A stretch of DNA of 64,000 bases from Paenibacillus taihuensis (GTDB taxonomy: Bacteria > Bacillota > Bacilli > Paenibacillales > Paenibacillaceae). Location of the stretch: the NCBI RefSeq assembly GCF_003386535.1, contig NZ_QTTN01000015.1, positions 1-64,000 on the forward strand, in the 5' to 3' direction. The notes beneath the pieces were generated by a model. It had not been told where the DNA came from, did not search any database, and worked only from the letters and a program-made list of their open reading frames with translations. The translations under genes were made by a program, and so were the position numbers. Numbering within the stretch: the stretch's first letter is position 1; every line of letters begins with the position of its first letter. This document shows positions 46,431-55,875 of the stretch, piece after piece.

Positions 46431-47749
46431 CCCGTGTCTCCCGCTTTCTTAGGCGGATGAACGAGGAAGATGATGATGAGCAGCGCACATACGGACAGGC
46501 CGGCTACGACGCCGTAAAGTAGCTTATCCGAGCGGGATGCCATCCAGCCGAATAGCGGCGGACCGAAGGCGACTCCGAGGAAGCGGAGGCTGCTGTAGAG
46601 CGAGGTCACCATGCCGCGGTGCGGCCGATCTACGGCGCCGGTAATGAGCGTGTTCAGGCAGGGCAGGAGTAATCCTGTCCCGAGGCTGCTAAGAGACACG
46701 AAGCCAATTAGCGCGTAAATGTTTTTGTGCATGAACGCAGCTGCAGTGAGCGAGCAGCACATGACGGCGATCCCGGTAATCATAAGGCGGCGCATAAGAA
46801 CGCCGTTGTTCTTAATGTGATGCCCCGTGATAAAGGCGGTGACGACCAGGAAGAGGAGCGGAATGGCGAGCACGCCGCCTTTGGCAACGCCATCGATATT
46901 GTATGGCTTCTTCTCGAGTAAGTCTGACAGTCGGAAGAGGACGCCGAATAGAATGAATAGGCCGAGCGAACCGGATATGAAACACGATACGAGCCAACGC
47001 CCTTTTTCGCGGAACACCTTCTTGATGTCGCCGACATACTGCTTGACGGGTACGACTTCCTTGTTTTCTTTGGCAGGTTCCTTAATTAGAAACATCATGG
47101 CGAAGAAGGAGCCTGCGCAGAATAGCGGAAAAGCGAATAGCGGTACATACCAAGCGATTAACGCCAATAGTGAGCCGATGATCGGACTGACGACCTTGCC
47201 AGCGCCGTTAGACGCTTCGATAAGCCCTAGTGCCTCGCTTTCGTTGCCGTCCTTGTACATATCGCCGACCAGCGCCATCGCGATCGGGGAGGTGCCGGCA
47301 GCTCCAATTCCTTGCAGTGCGCGAGCAGCGATGAGTAGCCAGTAGGAGTGGATTACAGCACCAACGCCAGCGACAATGCCGGCAATGCCGTACAAGGCCA
47401 GAGATGGTAATATAACGGCTTTACGCGTATAACGGTCGGATAAATAACCGGAGATCGGAATAATAAGACCTGCTGCGACGGAAAATAATGTAATGACAAG
47501 GCTCGATTGAAAACTGGAGATATGCAGCTTCTTCTCCATATCCGGCAAAATCGGGACGAGCATGGAGTTGCCAAGAACGAGGACGAGCGGCACTGTTGCA
47601 AGCGCGACATACTCCAGCCATTTTCCATGTCCGCCTTGCTTCTGCTTCTGTGAATCCGTCTTGCCTTCGCCGCTGCTATTGCTGTGGTCGGTTGTACGCA
47701 GCTTACCGGGCTTATCTGATGCCCAGTTCGATTTGGTCGTTTGACTCAT
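46427..47749 (-). CDS. MFS transporter (drug efflux type)
   Basis: A 440-residue, 12-segment major facilitator. A polar N-terminus of about 40 residues precedes segment 1; the loop 2-3 motif GYLSDRYTRKAV (near residue 90) and ARALQGIGAAGTSPIAMALVGD (motif C region) point to the drug:H+ antiporter group. The substrate cannot be read. ATG 47749 follows GGGGGCAT; an upstream in-frame start would add 27 residues without a better ribosome site. Confidence 0.85.
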   Translation of the reverse strand: MSQTTKSNWASDKPGKLRTTDHSNSSGEGKTDSQKQKQGGHGKWLEYVALATVPLVLVLGNSMLVPILPDMEKKLHISSFQSSLVITLFSVAAGLIIPISGYLSDRYTRKAVILPSLALYGIAGIVAGVGAVIHSYWLLIAARALQGIGAAGTSPIAMALVGDMYKDGNESEALGLIEASNGAGKVVSPIIGSLLALIAWYVPLFAFPLFCAGSFFAMMFLIKEPAKENKEVVPVKQYVGDIKKVFREKGRWLVSCFISGSLGLFILFGVLFRLSDLLEKKPYNIDGVAKGGVLAIPLLFLVVTAFITGHHIKNNGVLMRRLMITGIAVMCCSLTAAAFMHKNIYALIGFVSLSSLGTGLLLPCLNTLITGAVDRPHRGMVTSLYSSLRFLGVAFGPPLFGWMASRSDKLLYGVVAGLSVCALLIIIFLVHPPKKAGDTG

Positions 47750-47887
47750 TTTGCACGGATGCCCCCATGATTCATTGTTTGCTTTCCACCCGTAATGTGC
47801 CCATGAGCTTGAGCAACCATTCTCAGACATGGTAACATGTAGGGAGGCAAAACCACGCTAACGTAAAATGTAGAAAGAAGGCGCAAT

Positions 47888-48454
47888 ATGAAACGTTCGA
47901 TCGTCTTAATCGTCATCGTGCTCGCACTTGCAGGTGCAGCGATCTATCAAAATAAAGGAAAGCACAATGAAGCGCTTGCTGCTTCTAGCGATATGCTGCC
48001 TAAGCCGGGCTACACAGCCCCGACGCTGCAGCTCCCGAATTTAGACGAGAAGCCGCAGAATATTGGCGGCAAGCGGGACAAGCTGCTGCTGCTCAATTTC
48101 TGGGCGTCCTGGTGCGGTCCTTGTGAATTGGAAGCGCCTGACTTACAGGCACTTTCGGAGAAATACAATGATAAGCTGGAGCTTTACGGCGTCAATGCGA
48201 CGAGCATGGATAAGGAGCGGCAGGCGAGGGAGTTTGTCGATCAACAGAAGTTCACATTCCCGATTCTAATGGACCGGGATGGCAAAGCGACAGATCTGTA
48301 TAAGGTGAATCAATTCCCAACTAGCTTGCTTATCGACAGCAATGGAATTGTTCGGGAGCGGGTGACCGGAGTCATCTCGAAGAGCAAATGGGAAGCGCTC
48401 ATCGATAAATGGGTCGCAGTGCAAGAGGATGCCGAGCAGAAGCCGAGCGCATAA
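47888..48454 (+). CDS. TlpA/ResA-like thioredoxin-fold protein
   Basis: A 188-residue exported thioredoxin-fold protein. An uncleaved-signal-like membrane anchor (about residues 4-21), then the active site WASWCGPCELE near residue 74 and the cis-Pro loop FPTSLLID near 145. Such proteins reduce disulfides outside the membrane, as in cytochrome c maturation (ResA) or spore cortex formation (StoA). No ccd or resBC genes are near, so the exact role is open. AGAAGGCGC precedes the ATG. Confidence 0.87.
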   Translation: MKRSIVLIVIVLALAGAAIYQNKGKHNEALAASSDMLPKPGYTAPTLQLPNLDEKPQNIGGKRDKLLLLNFWASWCGPCELEAPDLQALSEKYNDKLELYGVNATSMDKERQAREFVDQQKFTFPILMDRDGKATDLYKVNQFPTSLLIDSNGIVRERVTGVISKSKWEALIDKWVAVQEDAEQKPSA

Positions 48455-48474
48455 CAATAGATACAACAACAAAA

Positions 48475-48511
48475 AAACGCCAGGTCAGCTTCATCAGCTG
48501 ATCTGGCGTTT
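48475..48511. terminator. Bidirectional terminator
   Basis: AAACGCCAGGTCAGCT pairs with AGCTGATCTGGCGTTT around TTCATC, between the convergent thioredoxin-like and cimA genes. Confidence 0.88.
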
Positions 48512-48534
48512 CGTATTTGCGTCGTATAGAGTGC

Positions 48535-50148
48535 TTAGTGATTGATTAAACCAAGCTGCTCACGCGGCTCTTCATGGGCACTGTTAATCTTGTTCATGCT
48601 AAGCAGCGCGTAGCGGATACTGTCAACGAGCGCTTCCCAGCTCGCTTCGATAACGTTGTTCGAGACGCCGACCGTGTTCCAAGTCGTCTTGAAGTCGGTC
48701 GATTCGATGAGAACGCGAACTTTGCCTGCTGTCGCGCCTTTCTCGTCGATGACACGAACCTTGTAGTCGGATAGGTGGAAATCGTTGATGCTCGGATAGT
48801 AAGGCTCCAGCGCCTTGCGCAGCGCGTTGTTGAGCGCGTTAACAGGACCGTTGCCTTCAGCTGCCGTGTAAATGGTCTGGCCGTCCACGTTCACTTTAAC
48901 GATCGCTTCCGCGTTCATGCAGCCGTTCGTTTTCTCCACGAGCATCTTGAGCGATTCCAGCTTGAAAATCTCTTTCATCTCGCCGAATGCGTCGCGAAGC
49001 AGCAGCTCAAGCGATGCATCCGCACCTTCGAACTGGTAGCCTTGATGCTCCAGATCTTTGATGCGCTCCATAATTTGTTTCGTCTTATCGTTGCCTGAGT
49101 TGACGTCGAGGCCAAGCTCTTGCGCTTTGGAGATGATATTGGACTGACCAGCAAGCTCAGAGACGAGTACGCGCTGCTTGTTGCCAACCAGCTCGGGCTG
49201 GATATGCTCGTACGTCTTCGAGTCTTTCATGATTGCGGAGACGTGGATACCGCCTTTGTGTGCGAATGCAGCGTTGCCGACATACGGCTGCGCAACAGGC
49301 ATGTGTACGTTAGCGATCTCGCTAATGTAGCGCGCTGTCTTCGTAAGTGATTGCAGCTGATCGTCGCTTACGCAGCGATAGTTCATTTTGATTTGCAGGT
49401 TCGGGATAATCGAGCATAGATTCGCATTGCCGCAGCGCTCGCCATAGCCGTTAATCGTGCCTTGCACTTGACGTGCGCCGGCTTGAACGGCTGCAAGTGT
49501 GTTCGCAACCGCAAGCTCGCAATCATTATGCGTATGAATACCAAGCGGCGCACTCAGCTCCGCACGAATGCGAGAGACGATCTCATATACTTCAGTTGGC
49601 AGCGTACCGCCGTTAGTGTCACAAAGTACGATCCAGTCTGCGCCCGCGTCTTGCGCTTTGCGCAGCACGGATAGTGCATACTCAGGGTTGTGCTTGTAGC
49701 CGTCGAAGAAATGCTCCGCATCGAAGATCGCTTCAACATCGTTCCTTTTCAGAAATGCAAACGAATCATAGATCATGGAAAGATTCTCTTCAAGTGTCGT
49801 CTGAAGAGCGGTATGTACATGGAAATCCCAAGACTTGCCAACGAGCGTAGCCGCCGGAACGCCGGACTCGACGATGCGCAGCAGGCTGCTGTCTTGCTCT
49901 GCAAGGCTGTTCTTCCGTCTTGTGCTGCCGAAGGCCGTCACCTTCGCATTCAGCTTAAGACTTTTGGCGCGCTGGAAAAACTCGATGTCCTTGCTGTTGC
50001 TGCCTGGATTTCCGCCTTCAATATAATGGACGCCGAGCAGATCAAGCTTCTGGGCGATCTTTATTTTGTCATCTGCGGAGAGGCTGATTCCTTCACCTTG
50101 CGTACCGTCCCGCAGCGTCGTGTCAAAAATGGAGATTGTGTTTGCCAT
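48535..50148 (-). CDS. cimA: Citramalate synthase
   Basis: A 537-residue member of the LeuA/CimA family: FDTTLRDGTQGEGISLSADDK at the N-terminus, HTHNDCELAVANTLAAVQAGARQVQGTINGYGERCGNANL near residue 205, and a C-terminal LeuA allosteric domain (about 390-530). The TIM-barrel features and length fit (R)-citramalate synthase, which joins pyruvate and acetyl-CoA for isoleucine synthesis, rather than LeuA. The ribosome site GGAAGGGG is at a long spacing from ATG 50148. It stands alone, without leuBCD nearby. Confidence 0.9.
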   Translation of the reverse strand: MANTISIFDTTLRDGTQGEGISLSADDKIKIAQKLDLLGVHYIEGGNPGSNSKDIEFFQRAKSLKLNAKVTAFGSTRRKNSLAEQDSSLLRIVESGVPAATLVGKSWDFHVHTALQTTLEENLSMIYDSFAFLKRNDVEAIFDAEHFFDGYKHNPEYALSVLRKAQDAGADWIVLCDTNGGTLPTEVYEIVSRIRAELSAPLGIHTHNDCELAVANTLAAVQAGARQVQGTINGYGERCGNANLCSIIPNLQIKMNYRCVSDDQLQSLTKTARYISEIANVHMPVAQPYVGNAAFAHKGGIHVSAIMKDSKTYEHIQPELVGNKQRVLVSELAGQSNIISKAQELGLDVNSGNDKTKQIMERIKDLEHQGYQFEGADASLELLLRDAFGEMKEIFKLESLKMLVEKTNGCMNAEAIVKVNVDGQTIYTAAEGNGPVNALNNALRKALEPYYPSINDFHLSDYKVRVIDEKGATAGKVRVLIESTDFKTTWNTVGVSNNVIEASWEALVDSIRYALLSMNKINSAHEEPREQLGLINH

Positions 50149-50200
50149 GAATGCTTAAAGCCCCTTCCTATGTGAAACGATGCATTGTGATAATTGTATT

Positions 50201-50229
50201 ATTATATCATTACTTAACCAGTGCGTAAA
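50201..50229 (-). promoter_or_regulatory. Promoter for cimA
   Basis: On the minus strand TTTACG (50229-50224), a 17-base spacer and TATAAT (50206-50201). The leader to the ATG is about 45 bases, too short for a T-box. Confidence 0.65.
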
Positions 50230-50344
50230 TGCGACATTGTGAGTGTGCGGGCTGTCTGTTGGGAGGCAAGTTGACGGTGATTTTTGCCTTCGGTATGCTG
50301 GAGTTAGTTGAAGGATGAAATGAGATGAGGAGGTGCGTGCAGCG

Positions 50345-51634
50345 GTGGAGAAGGATACGACGTCAGAGAAAACAAGCAAGAACCGGATTATTCTTCATAT
50401 CGATATGAACGCCTTCTATTGCTCGGTACACGAAGCGGAGGAGCCTCATCTCTATAAAGGAAAACCAAATGCTGTCGCTGGCAGTGTCGAGCAGCGCAGA
50501 GGCATTATCGTGACATCTTCTTATGCCGCCCGCAAGCTCGGGGTGAAGACAGGGATGACCGTTCGTGAGGGACTGAAGCGTTGTCCGGATATGATCCTGA
50601 TCAAGCCGGATTTTCAGCTGTACCGCAAATACTCGCAAGGGTTTATGACGATTGCGAGACAGTATACGCCGCTAGTAGAAGCGACGTCGATTGACGAGTG
50701 CTACTTGGACATTACGGGTTCGTCTTCTTTTGGGGAGCCGCTGGAGATTGCGCATCAGATCCAGGATCGAATCCAATCCGAGTGGAACCTGCCTTGTTCG
50801 ATCGGAATCGCGCCGAATAAGCTGCTCGCGAAGATGGCCTCGGATATGCAGAAGCCGAACGGCTTCACCGTATTGCGTATTCGCGATGTTCCCAGGGTTT
50901 TATGGGACAAGCCATGTGACTCGCTATTCGGTATCGGTCGCAAGACAGCAGAGAAACTGATTCGGCTGAACATCCGGACGATCGGGCAGCTAGCGGCGGC
51001 AGACGAAGCGATGCTGAACAAGCATTTTGGCGTCATTGGCTCTTGGATGAAAGCGGCGGCGCATGGACATGATCACGCACCAGTCAGTGCGGACAGGGAG
51101 CGAAACAAGTCTATCGGGCACACGACGACGCTTCCGAAGGACTTGAAAGAGCGCGAGGATGCGCACCGGGTGCTGCTTAATCTAGCGGATCAGACAGGCC
51201 GTAGAATGCGAAGGCAGAAGATGATGGCTTCTACGATCCAGCTCGTCATGCGGCGGCCGGATATGTCAACGTTTAATCGCTCCGTAACGCTAACATCGCC
51301 CACGGATTCGGCATATGATATTCACAGAGAAGCTTGCAAGCTATTCGATAAGCATTGGAAGGAAGGGGAGCCTATACGGCTGCTTGGCATCACGCTTCAG
51401 AATCTATCGCTTCAATCAGAGGCAGCGGTACAGCTGGATCTCTTCGACTATAAAGAGCAGCCTCGCAAGGATGCCTTGACCAAGACGATGGATATGCTTA
51501 GAGACAAGTTCGGGGAAGACGCGGTGCTCACAGCGGGGATGCTTGGCGACGACCCTTCTGCGCTCATTCGCAACAAACGAATTAGAGGGACATCCTTGCA
51601 AACAGACGAGCATATGTTATATAGTGATGAGTGA
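50345..51634 (+). CDS. dinB: DNA polymerase IV (DinB)
   Basis: A 429-residue Y-family translesion polymerase. HIDMNAFYCSVHEAE near residue 22 and EATSIDECYLDITG near 113 carry the catalytic acids; a helix-hairpin-helix (LFGIGRKTAEKL) and a little-finger domain follow. A clamp-binding motif QLDLFDY lies near residue 370. GTG 50345 follows GGAGGTG at nine bases; a GTG within that ribosome site is discounted. Divergent from cimA. It has no obvious LexA box in the 196-base gap. Confidence 0.93.
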   Translation: MEKDTTSEKTSKNRIILHIDMNAFYCSVHEAEEPHLYKGKPNAVAGSVEQRRGIIVTSSYAARKLGVKTGMTVREGLKRCPDMILIKPDFQLYRKYSQGFMTIARQYTPLVEATSIDECYLDITGSSSFGEPLEIAHQIQDRIQSEWNLPCSIGIAPNKLLAKMASDMQKPNGFTVLRIRDVPRVLWDKPCDSLFGIGRKTAEKLIRLNIRTIGQLAAADEAMLNKHFGVIGSWMKAAAHGHDHAPVSADRERNKSIGHTTTLPKDLKEREDAHRVLLNLADQTGRRMRRQKMMASTIQLVMRRPDMSTFNRSVTLTSPTDSAYDIHREACKLFDKHWKEGEPIRLLGITLQNLSLQSEAAVQLDLFDYKEQPRKDALTKTMDMLRDKFGEDAVLTAGMLGDDPSALIRNKRIRGTSLQTDEHMLYSDE

Positions 51635-51937
<303 letters not shown>

Positions 51938-51959
51938 GCGCGCTTCATAGGATCCCACT

Positions 51960-51999
51960 AAAGTCCCATTCCTTGTTACGACAAGGGATGGGACTTTTC
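51960..51999 (+). terminator. Terminator after the ferredoxin gene
   Basis: AAAGTCCCATTCCTTG pairs with CAAGGGATGGGACTTTT around TTACGA, then CTTG. Confidence 0.85.
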
Positions 52000-52106
52000 T
52001 TGTTTTTTCGACAATTATTATTGCCAATGACTGCAGCCCTACAATAGAATAGAAGAAAAGAATACGAGGCAATTTTATCCTTTCCCTACTAGAATAGGAG
52101 GTAATT

Positions 52107-54020
52107 ATGCGTAAGCGTAAATGGTTGTTGACAACCGCGGCGGCATTGGTCATTTGCTTGTTCTGGTCCTTCCTTAGCAGTCTAGGGACAGGCGGTACGT
52201 TGACCCGGACGGAGTCCTACTTGCAGGACAAAGTGACGCAGCAGTCTGACGCGGAGAGGGCGCCTAACGTCAACATTAAACTGATCAAGATCGACCAGCC
52301 GTCGCTCGATAATTTAGGTCAATTTCCGTGGGACCGAAGTCTCTATGCGCAGCTGATATCGATGCTCGCAGATGCAGGGGCGAAAGCGATTGCACTCGAT
52401 GTCGTGCTGGCGGAACCGGGGAAAGATCCGGAGAGCGACGCGATTATGGCGGAAACGATGAAGAAATACTCGAATGTGATCCTGCCGGTTGTCTTCAACT
52501 TCAAAGCAAGACAGGATGACGCCGGGGAGCTGGAGACAGAGTCGATCTCCTACCCGGCAGACACGATTGGAGCGAGCCAGAGCCAGCTCGGCCATATCAA
52601 TGTCATGCAGGACCAGGACAGCACGGTCCGTATGTTGACGGTTGGTCTTAAAGATAATGAACAGCAGATGATTCCGGCTTTCAGCGTTAAGCTGGCAAAC
52701 TATCTGCTCGATCAGGATCATCAGATTAATTGGAATGAATCGAAATCGGGCTGGTATCGCGGCAATGAACGCATTCCGGTCAACAATCGCAACCAAATCG
52801 CAACGGAGTTCTATACGAAGCCTAGAGAAGAGATGAGCGCGGAGACCGGCTATGATTCGCAATCGTTCTTTGATGTCCTATCTGGCAATGTGCCTGCGGA
52901 TTATTATCAAGGTGATGTTGTGTTGATCGGACCATACGCACCTGGTCTTCAGGACGAATACTTAACGCCGCTCAGCTCGACGCTTAAGATGTACGGAGTC
53001 GAAATTCACGCGAACATGGTGCAGTCGCTTGTAGCCGGTAAGTTCTCTACCAAGGCAGACCCAGCTGTAAATTACGTATTGATCGTACTGCTTACCTTGC
53101 TCACCATTCTCATATTGGAGCGTGTGACTGGAGCCAAAGCATTCCTTGTGTACGGCGGGCTGGCTGCTGGCTACATTTTGGCGTGGATCGTAATCTATCA
53201 ATTTAAATCTCTATTTATTACGTTTACATATCCGTTCCTGGCGATGACCTCGGCGTTCATCTGGTCGGTCGTCAGTCATTACGTGACCGAGCGACGGGAA
53301 AGAAGCCGCGTTACGAATATATTTGGTCGTTTCGTACCTCGTACAGTCGTGGATGAGATGCTCGCATCCGGCGAAGAAGTGACGGTAGGGGGACAACGAC
53401 GCGATATTAGCGTAATCTTCGTCGATATCCGGGGCTTTACGCCGATGTCCGAGAAGCTTCAGCCAGAGCAGGTCATTCAAGTGTTGAATGAATACCTCGA
53501 TATCTGTACGAAAGCAGTCTTCAAATGGAACGGCACACTCGATAAGTTCATCGGCGACGGTGTTATGGCGATCTTCGGCGCTCCGATTTCGCAGCCAAAC
53601 CATCCGGAGCTGGCTGTGCGGGCGGCACTTGAGATGAAACGCCAATCGGCTGAACTTGAAGAGCGCTGCCTGCGTGAAATCGGCGTACCGGTAAGATTCG
53701 GTGTCGGGATTAACAGCGGACCGGCGGTCGTCGGCAACATCGGCTCGCAGATGCTGCGCCTCGACTATACAGCAATCGGCGATACGGTGAACTTATCGGC
53801 ACGGCTCGAGTCGAATGCGAAGCCGGGTCAAATTCTAATCAGCGAAGAAACGCTTGCCCGCGTGAAAGGAAAGTTCATCACAGAGACGATCGGCGAGATC
53901 AAAGTAAAGGGCAAGGAGAAGCCGGTTCTTGTCACGGAAGTGCTGGGTGAAGCCGAAGAAGGGCAAGAAGACGTTCAATTAGGTGAAAATCAATTACATG
54001 TTGGGAGAGAAGGGGCATGA
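52107..54020 (+). CDS. CHASE2-domain adenylate cyclase
   Basis: A 637-residue membrane protein: N-terminal membrane segment, extracytoplasmic CHASE2 sensor (about residues 35-310), three membrane segments (about 318-390) and a class III cyclase domain (about 410-610). The metal Asp residues are in IFVDIRGFTP (near 445) and IGDGVMAIFGAP (near 490). DKFIGD holds the Lys and DYTAIGDTVNLSAR the Asp that normally select ATP. AGGAGGTAATT precedes the ATG. Its end overlaps the FecR gene by ATGA, so the two are co-translated. It probably reads an external signal and makes cAMP. Confidence 0.92.
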   Translation: MRKRKWLLTTAAALVICLFWSFLSSLGTGGTLTRTESYLQDKVTQQSDAERAPNVNIKLIKIDQPSLDNLGQFPWDRSLYAQLISMLADAGAKAIALDVVLAEPGKDPESDAIMAETMKKYSNVILPVVFNFKARQDDAGELETESISYPADTIGASQSQLGHINVMQDQDSTVRMLTVGLKDNEQQMIPAFSVKLANYLLDQDHQINWNESKSGWYRGNERIPVNNRNQIATEFYTKPREEMSAETGYDSQSFFDVLSGNVPADYYQGDVVLIGPYAPGLQDEYLTPLSSTLKMYGVEIHANMVQSLVAGKFSTKADPAVNYVLIVLLTLLTILILERVTGAKAFLVYGGLAAGYILAWIVIYQFKSLFITFTYPFLAMTSAFIWSVVSHYVTERRERSRVTNIFGRFVPRTVVDEMLASGEEVTVGGQRRDISVIFVDIRGFTPMSEKLQPEQVIQVLNEYLDICTKAVFKWNGTLDKFIGDGVMAIFGAPISQPNHPELAVRAALEMKRQSAELEERCLREIGVPVRFGVGINSGPAVVGNIGSQMLRLDYTAIGDTVNLSARLESNAKPGQILISEETLARVKGKFITETIGEIKVKGKEKPVLVTEVLGEAEEGQEDVQLGENQLHVGREGA

Positions 54021-55858
54021 GGTTTCGCATATATAGAAAGAGTCGTTCGCTCCTAATGTTGCTCTGCCTGCTGCTCATTATTGGGCCATGTTCGTTGCTA
54101 GCCGGCGAGGGTCACGCTTCCGCTCAAGTTATGCGCGTTGCGGTCGTTAAGGAGATCAGCGGTACGGTGAACGTGCTCAAGTCAGGCGGAGCAAAGTCGT
54201 TTAAAGCATTTCGCAATATGAGCTTGAACGAGGGCGACCAAATTGCTACAGGCAAAGACGGCGAAGTTACGCTTTCATTGTCAAGCAGCGCAGCGGATCA
54301 AGACGAGATCAGCATAAGCACGGGCTCGCAGGTCACGTTCTCGAAGATGAAGGACAGCGGCGGCGCGAAGACGAAGATGAGTGTCTGGGCAGGCTCGCTA
54401 TGGGTGAAGGTCAAATCCGTCTCCAACGCAAGCGACCAGTTCGAAGTGGAAACGCCAACTTCGATCATGGGTGTGCGGGGGACTCATTTCTTCGTGAAGG
54501 TGAATCCAATCACAGGTAAGACGGAAGTGTTCCTGGCAGCAGGCGTCGTTGAATCGACTACGACAAAAGATCGTCATGCGACAGGCGATAATTCGGACAT
54601 GCCGAACTCGGTCACGATCTATCCGTCGCAGCAGCTGGGGGAAGCGGATGGAGACGAAGGGCTTGAAACATCCGTTTCCGTGGTGGATCTCAGCACATTC
54701 GTAAGCCAAGCTTCACCGGATTTGGTGAAAGCCATTCTGAAAGATGCTGCATCCATCGCAGCTGAACAGAAGCAAATGCTGGATAAGGCCAAAGAGAGCA
54801 TCGGTTCGGAGCCGAACAAGGATAACTTTGGCGGTCAAATCCAATCGCCTGAAGATCTTGAGCGCATGGTCAATAACTTAAATAACTTGGTATCGATTAT
54901 TGCAAAAGAAGCGATCGATCAGAAGAAAGTCGCACAAGACGTGATCGACCAAATTAATAAAGAGTCTGGCAAGAAACTGATTGACTCATCGACGAAGAGC
55001 GAGCTCATCCTGAGCGAGAAAGAGAAGAAGCAGCAGGAACTTGCAGCGAAGTTCGAAGAGGCGCAGAAGAAAGCGGCCGACAAGAAGGCGCAAGAGCAGC
55101 AGCAATTGCAGCAAGCAATACAGGATGCCATTAAGAAAGCGCAGGAGCTGCGCGATCAGCAGGAACAAGCAAACAAGGAAGCACTGAAGAAACAGCAGGA
55201 TCAGGCTAACCAAACCTATTATAATCAGCTAACCGCAGAAGAGAAGAAGCGTATCGATGAGAATCGCGTTTCTGCCGGCTTGCCTAGCATTCCAACCAAA
55301 GACAATACGAGCAGCGGATCTGGCAGCGTAGTGTCGAAGCCGACAGTAAGCTTGCTGAATAATGGACGCTCCGCGAATGGAGTGCTAGAAGGCTATATCG
55401 ATTTAGGCCTTGCATTTAAAGGCTTCACAGGCTCGAACAAAATTATGGGTTATCAGCTTGAAGTAGAATACGACAACACGAAAGCTCAGTTTGGAAATTC
55501 AGACTTCGACATGGACCCGCTCTATTACCGTGCAGGCGCAGCGGGCTTTATCGTTGAACCGGAATCGGCCGGAACCGTGCCGGGTGCGAACAGCGTAGAT
55601 GATTACCGTGTAGTTCAAGGAACGGGGAACACTTCGACGTTGTTCTATAGCGTTGTCAAGTTTAACGGCAGCTCGGTAGAGATCAATGGCGAAACGACGC
55701 TTGTTCGGCTTCCTTTCCTTGTCTCAGCACAGTCATACATTGCTGGATCAATCACATTCAAGATTAAATCTATTACCGCAGTCGATGAGAATGGCAATCC
55801 GGTCGAAGTGGTCAAAGGCTCGGATATAACGCTCCAAGTGATACCGAGAATCGTATAA
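54017..55858 (+). CDS. FecR-domain protein with C-terminal cohesin-like domain
   Basis: A 613-residue secreted or anchored protein. A signal sequence (about residues 10-36) is followed by a FecR domain (about 45-190: ISGTVNVLKSGG, NMSLNEGDQIATGKDGEVTLSL, VETPTSIMGVRGTHFFVKV). A Gln/Lys/Glu-rich coiled coil (about 325-425) comes next, then a cohesin/dockerin-binding-like beta domain (about 445-610; YQLEVEYDNTKAQFG). It starts inside the cyclase stop codon and leads into the NHL gene. FecR domains in this context may pass wall or matrix signals to CHASE2. Confidence 0.85.
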   Translation: MRFRIYRKSRSLLMLLCLLLIIGPCSLLAGEGHASAQVMRVAVVKEISGTVNVLKSGGAKSFKAFRNMSLNEGDQIATGKDGEVTLSLSSSAADQDEISISTGSQVTFSKMKDSGGAKTKMSVWAGSLWVKVKSVSNASDQFEVETPTSIMGVRGTHFFVKVNPITGKTEVFLAAGVVESTTTKDRHATGDNSDMPNSVTIYPSQQLGEADGDEGLETSVSVVDLSTFVSQASPDLVKAILKDAASIAAEQKQMLDKAKESIGSEPNKDNFGGQIQSPEDLERMVNNLNNLVSIIAKEAIDQKKVAQDVIDQINKESGKKLIDSSTKSELILSEKEKKQQELAAKFEEAQKKAADKKAQEQQQLQQAIQDAIKKAQELRDQQEQANKEALKKQQDQANQTYYNQLTAEEKKRIDENRVSAGLPSIPTKDNTSSGSGSVVSKPTVSLLNNGRSANGVLEGYIDLGLAFKGFTGSNKIMGYQLEVEYDNTKAQFGNSDFDMDPLYYRAGAAGFIVEPESAGTVPGANSVDDYRVVQGTGNTSTLFYSVVKFNGSSVEINGETTLVRLPFLVSAQSYIAGSITFKIKSITAVDENGNPVEVVKGSDITLQVIPRIV

Positions 55859-55875
55859 GGAAGGACAGGGCCTTC

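Noticed and set aside
50149-50344. T-box or other riboswitch before cimA
   Set aside because: The promoter is only about 50 bases from the ATG and no TGGNACC core is present.
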